From assembly GCA_019055375.1 (NCBI GenBank), contig JAHQIW010007289.1:17680-81679 (forward strand): a stretch of 64,000 nucleotides of DNA. The letters are read 5' to 3'. The notes under the pieces are model-generated. The model was not told where the DNA came from. It saw nothing but the letters and a program-made list of their open reading frames with translations, and did no database searches. Positions 55,438 through 64,000 of the stretch are shown here, piece after piece. Made by a program: the position numbers and the translations under genes. The first letter of the stretch is position 1, and each line of letters opens with the position of its first letter. Origin of the DNA: Parelaphostrongylus tenuis. Lineage: Eukaryota; Nematoda; Chromadorea; Rhabditida; Metastrongylidae.

Positions 55438-56889
55438 ATGTCTAGGGATTGCCGAAGTTTCGCGAGATTACACGTAACGTTTGCCTCATTCAACAGAAAG
55501 GAGTTTTTCAGTTGAAGCAAAGCATTCATAGTATCTCTAAACAATCAGGGCATTCATATAAATGATTGAAGTTTTTTGTGGGTTATATGATGATTTCACA
55601 GCTAAAATTTCGCAAATCTGTGACGATCTAAGACATATGTGAGAAGAATGATTTGACAGGCGATAACATTTCGTTGAAGTTTACTGCACCCCTCCTGAAC
55701 ATCATGTAAAACAATAAAGAGCCAACATGGACGGGAAATTGACGGTGGCAAATCATCAGTCAAGACGAAAAAAATGTTGACCGCTTTCGGCAACGCATGC
55801 GGAAAGATTGATCTCCGACGAATTCCCGTGGAAACGATCTTCATGATGACCGAGTAGTCACGGATGCTCTAATTACGCCTAACGGATTGAATAAGCGTGA
55901 ATGCTTAATTTATGTCTACCTAGCTTGGAGGAAGGCATTATGATGAACAACCTAGCGAATCTACTTCAAAAAACTTCCTCCGAAAATAAATATTACAGAA
56001 ATATGAGAAGAAAATCGGAAGTGTGGTTCATTCCCAACTACGCAGCTTTTATTTTTTACTGAGAAGGACTGTTTAAAATGCTATATGGATTCTTCTACTA
56101 ATATACCTTTATGGTAGTCTCTCAGTATTATAAGATGATTCATGGCGATAAAATGCTCTTGAAATCCATTTTTCTATCAACTAAATACAAATAATTCGTT
56201 ATAAAGTTTGAGCAACGCAATTGTCATCAATCGAAAGGCAAAAATCATTCTCCTTTTACTGGTCTGTCGAATGATTTCCAAGAATCACATAAAATAAAGA
56301 AAGCAAGTATTGTTAACGAGTTGGATGTGATATATAGTTTATTTAGTAAAGTCGTCTCTTCAGGAGTGATCACGATTTTTTTGAAACACAAGGGTGTTCT
56401 TTTTTTGGCAAAAATGCCTTATTCACAGTCTCTTCTTTGTGACAGTTCCATCACTTATCTATATCTCCACTTCCCTTAATACTTCAGTTACTAAACAAAC
56501 TTCAACTATTTCCACGACTGACTTGCCACGGCGCATACGCGCGTGTGCCTATTAGATCCAGATGAGATAGCCGTGCATTTGGTCGCCGGACGTGTTGCGC
56601 CCTTTCACGGCCCATTGTGCATCGAGGACTTGGTACACGGTCCTCTTAGTGATTTCCTGGTCGGACACCACATTTTTGACTAGAACATTATCCAGTATTC
56701 GATTGTTGAAAGAAGATTTCGGTGTCATTTCTATGCTCGCTTTCCTTAAGAGAAGCTCTTCCGTGGAGCGTGTAGCAATCGAAGAGAAAATTGCCGCCCC
56801 TTTTTTGGGTGTGTAATGCACTCCCACTCCTGATTGCCTGAGTTTTATCACTGGGGGGGGGGGGGGGGGGGGGGCCCAGATTTTGTATT

Positions 56890-58105
56890 CACTGTCATTT
56901 GATAGGCCGAAGAAGCGGCGTAATCTAAACTATGGTGACAAACTTAATTTTGAAAACAAAGCTTTATTGCGCCGTTATTACACAAAGAGAGGATTACGTT
57001 TACCGGCCTTCGACTGGCTTATGTGTAGCTCCGCTAATCCTTTAATGCTTTGCTTTTGCAGTGGGAACTCCTTATGGTCATTTGGCTGTTTGGAAAAGTG
57101 GAAATGTTACAAAACAACCGTCCTTTGTCAACGCATTAGTGGCGACGAGAAAGATCTTGCTTTTCTAATTCTGATCAATTAACCCGCCTTTGTGCATCGG
57201 GCTTTTTTGATATTCCATAGTGTACGATTCATGAGTTCAGGGAGAAATTATTTAAGGGAAGAATGTACCGAAAGTCCTTCACCTAAGAAGAACGCTCACG
57301 TATACTAAGATCTCCTACTTTCACATGTGAAGGCTACATCAAAGGGGAAAAACAGCATTCCCCAGTTCTATGGCGGACCACGAAATCCCAGGTGACGAGA
57401 AACAAACCGGAATTCTCAATCGTTGAAGTTAAACCTATGATTGAAAGCATGGGAAGACACATACGGTTTTCAAAACCCAATAACACTAGTGCTTAACTTC
57501 TCTCAGCTAATGGCCAACGCATACCTTCCTGCGAGACAAATGAACATCACAACTTCAGAGATCGGTGGTCTTCGCGCACTCTCATCTTACTTGAGAAGTG
57601 CGAAAAGGACTCTCCGAGGTAGTGCCCGGTATGTTTGTTAAGTGTACTCTACAAGCCTTTCGCGATATTCATCCTTCTGAGAATAGTGTTATCGCAGATG
57701 AGGCTTGATCAGTTAGGCGAGCAGACCCTCAAAAAGAATTTTGGTGCGCTGATCATATCTAAACCGTGTGCGTGATCACTGAACTCTGTCGGAATACCGT
57801 ACGCTCCTTGACTGAACCTTCTTTGACTTCATGAAAGCGTTGACAGCGTTGAAACAAATGCAATCTTGTTAGTTTTTGTTGACCAAGTTGCAGAGTCGTC
57901 TTATGCATAGAAAATAAGTGGCTTCTATCAAAGCTGCAGTACAAAAATGCGGTTTCTTCTACGACAACCTCACTGTACCTAAGAGAAATGAGCTTTGTAA
58001 AGCAAAAATCGTGTTGTCAGAGGTAACACAGCTCTACTACAACGAATAATGATTTTGTTTCGACAGAGAAGAGACGGCTTACATACTGATGCAAAATGCG
58101 CGGTT
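56890..58105 (+). pseudogene. RTE LINE fragment (third subfamily), left arm
   Basis: Plus-strand frames contain NYGDKLNFENKALLRRYYTK (the basic region between endonuclease and RT), then NPITLVLNFSQLMA, then SAKRTLRGSARYV (corresponding to the K-K-G-D-x-x-x-x-x-x-Y-R-P region), then decayed motif A. The match is clearer in the right arm, where QRWWSSRTLILL and LLDFMKAFDALK-like text are readable. Motif quality is low. Confidence 0.55.
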
Positions 58106-59752
58106 ACTCAAATGCGCACTCCACTATCTGAATGAAGAACCTCGAATCCGCAGGCTTTTCTGATCGCATATAGAACTAGTAAAGAGACCGGGAGAAGTAG
58201 AGTTTGACTGGATTAAAGAGTTCCTTTTTATTTGTGGCTGAATAATAACAAAATGAACATAATCAGACGACAGAACAGCCTCCAATCTGGATAGTAACGC
58301 TCAATACCTATACTCTTCTGAATCCTCGTGAATCGTACGCATGAGAGCAAGTGCACTCGTGGGAATGGCCATATAATGTAAAAAAGCCGCAATTCCTGAG
58401 CTCGAAACACGCAGTCCCTGCGCGCCCAATCCAATAATTTCTCGACTTGTCTGTAGAAATGCCCGACTTCCTCATTCGCACAGGCAAAACTATATGACAA
58501 TTTCAAAATGAGCCATGCACTGACTTAAAACAACTGCAGTATAGAGACATCACTCATTTAGGTAAAGGAGAATAAATTTCGCAAGGATTTCAAGTTCAGG
58601 GCGCCACCACTTCCGGGTCCAACGGAAATAGTTTTTTCTCAGACATCAGGTTGTTTTCCCCCCCCCCCCCCCCCCCCCCTCCCCCATAAAATGAATCAAC
58701 CTCCGAAAAACTTTTGTCCGTAGGCACACTTGGACGCTGAATTGAATTTGAGAGATGCCAGAAAACTGACTGAAATGTAGTAATGTTTCTTCTTTGATAT
58801 TCCATGGAGAGCCCAATCGTCCTTTAAACTGACATGGATAATCAAAAATCATCGGAAAAATTACCACTGTAGATTCAGTCATCTCATGCATTGATTGTTT
58901 CATCATTTTTTGACATGCTGGTTCACTCTTGGTATTTGAAAATCATAGTGAATTAAAATATGAATGAAACGTTGGGTTCGATTCCCGCCTGAAACTAGCC
59001 GTGTTTTTGTCACCCTCAATTCTCTTATTATATAGTAAATAAATAACATTGCGCAAAAAAAGCATTGAAAATTACTATATATTTTGAAATTATAGGATAA
59101 TCTTTCCTGACTACGCCATGGAATGAGGATGTGAAAAGTATAAGATCTGCAACCGTGATATTCAATTTCTCCTTACATGAATTAGTTGAACACACCGCCG
59201 TGCAAATTACAACATGTGTTTCCATCGCTTCTTTCTCACAGAATTTTCGTCCATGGTTGTGGCCTAAATCGAGCATGGTGAGCGCATACAAGGCCCATTT
59301 CCTATTTCAAACTCTTTGTCGTCTTTGCGGATGCAGATGGCTGACGTTAGCCACGAACACCGTCCGTCCACATCGTCTCGGTAATCTTCCAGTAGGACGC
59401 ATGCATTCCCTTGGGGAGATCACCCCAATGTTCTTTTCGCTCATCTGTCACCTGTTCTTCATTGAGGTGGCCAACTGTGTTTCGCTATCGATACATGTAT
59501 ATTGCTAAATCACAAAGATGGAATAGTTTTCAAAGATCTAAACCTGCGCAAGTCACCCGACGTGTTAGTGCTGACAAAATTTGAGAAGACATAAGCTTAA
59601 TTGTTCACCTTCGCATCATAGATTCTTAAACCTGGGCCCTGTTCATGCATTACTGAATCTTTTTCCAATTCGCTAAGTTCACTGAGCTAGTTTTTGCCTA
59701 AATGAGTCATTTTCGAGAAAAGACGTTGTCGTTCACAAGAGAACTTTGAAGA
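58106..59752. other. Spacer of the inverted duplication
   Basis: About 1.65 kb unique within the window. Holds a 22-C run (58,658-58,679), a canonical B-box remnant (GGGTTCGATTCCCGCC near 58,975) and, at 59,370-59,510 on the minus strand, an RTE C-terminal scrap. No host gene is recognised. Confidence 0.5.
58658..58679 (+). repeat. Poly-C run (22 nt)
   Basis: Uninterrupted C22 followed by T and five more C. Confidence 0.95.
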
Positions 59753-60960
59753 GGATTTTGCATCAGTATGTAAGGCCGTCTCGTCTCTGTCGAACAAAAT
59801 CATTATTCGTTGTAGTAGAGCTGTGATTACCTCTGACAACACGATTTTGCTTACAAAGCTCATTTCTCTTAGGTACAGTGAGGTGTCGTAGAAGAAACCG
59901 CATTTTGACTGCAGCTTTGATAAAGCCACTATTGTCTATGCATAAGACGACTCTGCAACTTGGTCAACAAAAACTAACAAGATTGCATTTGTTTCAACGC
60001 GTCAAACGCTTTCATGAAGTCAAGAAGGTTCAGTCAAGGGAGCATACGGTATTGCCGACAGAGTTCAGTGATCCACGACACGTTTAGATATGATAGCGCA
60101 CCAAAATCTTTTTGAGGGTCTGCTCGCCTAACTGATCAAGCCTCATCTGCGATAACACTATTCTCAGAAGGATGAATATCGCGAAAGCTTGTAGAGTACA
60201 CTTAACAACATACCGGGCACTACCTCGGAGAGTCCTTTTCGCACTTCCAAGTAAGATGAGAGTGCGCGAAGACCACCATCTCTGAAGTTGTGATGTCATT
60301 TGTCTCGCAGGAAGTATCGTGGCCATTAGCTGAGAGAAGTTAAGCACTAGTGTTATTGGGTTTTGAAAACCGTAGTTGTCTTTCCATGCTTTCAATGCAT
60401 AGGTTTATACTTCAAAGATTGAGATTCCGCTTTGTTGCTCGTCACCTGGGATTTCGTGGTCCCGCATAGGACTGGGAAATGCTGTTTTTAAAAACCCCTT
60501 TGATGTAGCCTTCACATGTGAACGTAGGAGAATCTTAAGTATAATACGTGAGCGTTCCTTCCTAGTGTTAAGGACTTTTGGTACATTCTTTCTTTAAATA
60601 ATTTCTCCTCTGACTCATGAAATCGTACATATGGATTATCAAATAAGCCCGTTGCAAAACGCGGGTTAATTGATCAGCATTAGAAAAACAAAATCTTTCT
60701 TGTTGCCATAATGACGCTTGAAAAAAGACGGTTGTTTGTAATTTTTCTTCCACTTTTTCCAAACAACCAAATGACCTACTAAGGAGTTCCCACTGCAAAA
60801 ACAAATCATTAAAAGATCAGCGGAGCACACATAGCCACTCCCGAGGCCTGTAAACGAAATCTCTCTTTGTGTTATAACGGGCGCAATAAAAGCTTTGTTT
60901 TCAAAATTAAGTTTGTACTTTTAGATTACGACCGCTTCTTCGGCTATTAAATGACTGTGC
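59370..60960 (-). pseudogene. RTE LINE fragment (third subfamily), right arm and spacer
   Basis: Minus-strand order: CLEKVEEKLQTTVFFQASL (60,760-60,700), QRWWSSRTLILL (about 60,285), SAKRTLRGSARYV (about 60,230), LSQMRLDQLGEQ (about 60,130), motif A-like DFMKAFDALK (about 60,010, after a frame shift). Beyond the arm boundary, in the spacer (59,500-59,400), the C-terminal text AKHSWPPQ and AKRTLG with a following basic block matches A-K-x-R-W-A-G-H and the W-I-P-R region. The LINE therefore extends past the inner edge of the duplication on this side only. Confidence 0.6.
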
Positions 60961-63365
60961 AAAAACTTCTGTGCAGTGATAAATCTAGGCAATCAGGAAT
61001 GTGAATGCATTACACACTCCAAAAAAGGCGCAATTTTTTCTTCGTTGCTACAGCTCACGAGAAGAGCTTTTCTAAGAAGCGAGCATAGTATTGACACCGA
61101 ATTTTTTCAACAATCGAATACGGATAATGTCTAGTCAAAATTCTATGTCCGACCAAGAAATCACTAAGAGGACCGTGTACCATTCTTAGTACACATGGCC
61201 GTGAAAGGGTCAATACGCCGGAGACCAAATGCACGGCATTTCACTGATTAATAGACAAGCGCTATGTCGGGCATTCGCGTGAAAATAGTTGAATTTGTTT
61301 AGTAAACTGAAGTTTTAAGGGAATGTGGAATAAATAAGTGATGAACTGTTACAAAGAGAGACTCGCTCATAAGGCATTTTTGCCCAAAAAAGAACACCAT
61401 TGTGTTTCAACAAAATCGTGATCTCTCCTGAGAGACGGACTTTACTAAATACCCTATATATCCAACGTTCCTGTTCTCTAGTAGCCTGCTGCTCGAGGTT
61501 CACTACTGCCAGTGTCCACCTCCTCTCGCGAGACTCATTAAACACTCGATACACAGATATCAACAGTCCATATACAGCGACAGATGTGACTGTGCCTTTC
61601 GATTGCGGGCACTCGGATTGCTGGTCCCTGCGGCTAACGTTCTAACCCCCCCCCCCCGGCATTTCTTGTATTTAGCTGATAGACATCATGGATTTCAAAG
61701 AGCCTTTTATCGCCATGAGAATCATACATCTTCTAATACTGGACGAGACTACCATAATAGGTTATTATAGTACTAGGAGACTATGCATATAGTGAGCAGG
61801 GTCTGTTGTCAACACAAACCAGAAGGGAGGACGTCCATTCTCCGTAAAAACATAAGAAGCATGCCGTAGTCTGTGGCCACTCGAAACCCACAACTTCGCG
61901 AACTTTTCTTCTCGATATTGTCTGTAATATTCTCGAGCTGTTCAAGACCGAACAAAGAAGAAGAGAAATATACTTTTGGGAAGCAGATAGATTACAGCTC
62001 AGGTTGTTCCTTTCCGTGTCATCATAATGCCTTCCTCCATATCGCTAGGTTCAGAGCCTGAGAATTAAGCATTCACGCTTATTCAATCCGTTAGGTCGGA
62101 CTTAGAGCATTCCGTGGCTAACTCGGTCAATCATTGAAGATCGTTCCACGGGAATTCGTCGGAGATCAATCTTTCCGCAGGCGTTGCCGAAAAGCGCCGT
62201 CAACATACTTTTGTTTTCGTACTGACTGACGATGTTGCCACCGATCAAATGTCCCGTCCATGTTGATCTTATTGTTTTACATGATGTTCAAGGAGGGGCG
62301 TTCTTTTTTTGTTATCTTGGTGTGCTTCTTGTGCTTGTGTGGCGTGTTTGCATTGTTTGCTTTGCATGAGTAAAAATTCAACGAAATGTTATCGCCTGTC
62401 AAATCATCTCTCGTTCACATATGATGTCCATTAGATCGTCACAGATTTTGCGAAATTTTAGTCGTGAAAATCATCATATAACCCACAAAAAACTTTCAAT
62501 CCTTCGATATGAATGGCCCTGCATTGTTTAGACGATACTATGAAATGCTTGGCTTCAACTGAAAAACTCCTTTATGTTGAATGAGGCAAACGCGTTACGT
62601 GTAATCTCGCGAAACTCGCGGCAATCCCTTAAGACAATTAGATGTTGGGTTATATTGCTAAATATTTTTGAACCATAGTGCTTACTTGCTCTGCTGTCCA
62701 TTGCCCAATGCTTTATCAGTCTTGTCAATAATGACTCAAGTAAAGAGTTACAGATGATGAATGCACAGAAATACAATAGGCAACAGTTTCCAATGCCGTG
62801 GAGGACTTCTTTGGACGATAACACGATTTTCGTAATCATGAATTGGGACTATACAGTAACGCCTATGGAAAGGCCACAGCAAGGCTATTCTCGAGAATGC
62901 AAGGGGGATTCGCTTGAGCAAGTATTCTACGATATTCAAGAAGAAGGCAGAAAGCGAATTGAATGCTAGAAGAAACTGGGATCCGCATAGCAATTCAAAA
63001 AACCCTGTGATAACGGGCAAATAGAGTGCTAAAGTGTGAATTGGACTACAAGCCTCGCATTACTGATTTTTACGGCGTGTGGAGATCCGATCCAGCGTAT
63101 TGATGAGAGTAGGTGGAATGTTTCTCTGATGTTAATATCTCATCTATTCTACATCGGGTGTTGATCATTTTCTCAACTCACAAAGTAGCATTGTGATTTT
63201 GGGATGTGTGAGAAACAAGCGGATTGACAAATCCAGCCTCGTTTACTTTCATTTGACAGCAGAAAGACTTCGAAAATAAAGTGTGTTAAGAGCACGGATG
63301 TCAGAAAGAAAATCCCGGGCGATTTGTTAAGGCATGAGTATAATGCCGTGCTTATTATGGGAAAG
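59753..63365 (-). repeat. Right arm of large inverted duplication
   Basis: Reverse complement of 54,720-58,105. In the stretches I aligned by eye most differences are single-base insertions or deletions in short homopolymers, with few substitutions. A more diverged patch (about 61,440-61,780) includes extra sequence with a 12-C run (61,646-61,657) not present in the left arm. The outer edge is near 63,365; beyond it similarity fades. Confidence 0.88.
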
Positions 63366-64000
63366 TAACAGAGTTGGTACCCAAACACGGGATGTCGTAA
63401 TACAGTTTATCCAAACACCCAAAATTTGGCGGAATTTGCTTTTTCTAAAAGCTGAACTTATGTTGATCAGACGAATTGAATTAATTTGATTTAGATGCTT
63501 GATGAGGTTGTCTACAAACCCGGTCAGCCAAGCACCTCCATTACTTCGACAAAAAATCGTCTTGAGATCAAGGGTCGGAGACTTTTTTTTTCTATCGAAG
63601 TAATGAAGATTTTTGGCTGCCTACGCTATAAAACGCTTGACCACTGTGACTTTAAGGAAGGTAACCCGCCACAGCATTGCTGTTTGAATAAGTTATGTCA
63701 CAACGATTACTAATTGAATCTTCAGCAGGTTTCGATAATTGTAATAGACGAAGTATACATCTATCGCCTTTAACATATGTGAAGTCATAGCGCAATGCTT
63801 AAAATCATCACTCCAAACCTTGGAAAGCTTAAGATTGCTGTTCCATTTAGAATAATCGATATCATAGTAAAAGCAGTAGAGTCATGTATTAAACTACAGG
63901 CAAGAATCATTTTAGTTCACGGCCATTACCATCTCATAATCTCTTATTTTTCTCCGCCCAACTCTCAAAGTAATATCGTTTTTGATGATAATAGGATAAA
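63366..64000. other. No recognisable gene
   Basis: One 72-codon plus frame (63,495-63,713) with several Cys residues near its end but no recognised motif. Confidence 0.35.

Larger units (their letters stand above)
54720..58105 (+). repeat. Left arm of large inverted duplication
   Basis: About 3.4 kb whose reverse complement is found at 59,753-63,365. Landmarks: tcttaacaaatccccagg vs aacaaatcgcccggga (reverse); gaggctggatttgtcaatcc (identical); ccacggcattggaaactg (identical); tacatactgatgcaaaat at the inner end. The inner third (from ~56,890) is an RTE fragment in plus orientation. The outer two thirds hold no recognised gene, but an open frame of 118 codons lies at 55,081-55,437. A 22-G run (56,853-56,874) is present here and absent from the other arm. 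Confidence 0.88.

Noticed and set aside
54720..63365. Missed-adapter long-read palindrome artefact
   Set aside because: Such artefacts have essentially no spacer. Here a 1.65-kb unique spacer and an arm-specific diverged patch are present. Indel-rich differences still make assembly error worth checking.
1..64000. CRISPR arrays, bacterial operons, prophage or plasmid features
   Set aside because: No regularly spaced identical repeats, no Shine-Dalgarno-led gene chains, and all recognised elements are eukaryotic.

Overview
This is eukaryotic, AT-rich, intergenic-type DNA built almost entirely from decayed transposable elements. I found no host protein-coding gene that I can defend. The element mix is a BEL/Pao LTR retrotransposon, RTE-clade LINEs, Penelope-like elements (PLEs) with GIY-YIG endonucleases, tRNA-derived SINEs and hammerhead-ribozyme repeats. 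It suggests a nematode, perhaps a strongylid/hookworm-like species, but that assignment is inference from repeat content only.

Layout. 0.3-5.9 kb: a frameshifted BEL/Pao element (gag, aspartic protease, RT, RNase H, integrase). Its RNase H region is split by a ~480-bp insertion carrying hammerhead ribozyme (HHR) sequences on both strands. 7-20 kb: PLE pieces (N-terminal domain, RT, GIY-YIG plus 3' tail), two RTE scraps, three copies of a tRNA-Ser/Leu-like SINE, and a 535-bp compound tRNA-like element flanked by a 15-bp target-site duplication (TSD). 20.9-22.7 kb: a ~540-bp-arm palindrome interrupted by another tRNA-like element. 23-36 kb: sparse, with a second SINE family, two GIY-YIG remnants (one followed by a near-intact HHR) and several tRNA-like scraps. 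39.3-40.4 kb: a second copy of the HHR repeat, itself split by a 795-bp tRNA-like array with an 11-bp TSD. 40.9-44.2 kb: the most complete RTE LINE (minus strand). 45.6-46.2 kb: a homopurine tract. 50.7-52.4 kb: a second RTE (minus). 54.7-63.4 kb: a large inverted duplication, arms ~3.4-3.6 kb, spacer ~1.65 kb, with an RTE fragment in each inner arm.

Most notable system: a ~320-bp HHR monomer whose best ribozyme (minus strand, 3420-3462) has an intact catalytic core, three helices and a GUC cleavage site. It is arranged as a monomer plus a repeated end, with an inverted partial copy attached. This is the layout of a metazoan-type retrozyme, a non-autonomous repeat thought to move through self-cleaved circular RNA. 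Two PLE 3' ends in the same window carry a different HHR just after the GIY-YIG domain, so a plausible helper lineage is present. A tRNA-like ~295-bp repeat family shows the same monomer-tandem-inverted layout with clear TSDs.

Boundaries were read by eye. Frameshifts are common throughout. Comparison of the two palindrome arms shows mainly one-base indels, so some apparent decay may be consensus error.
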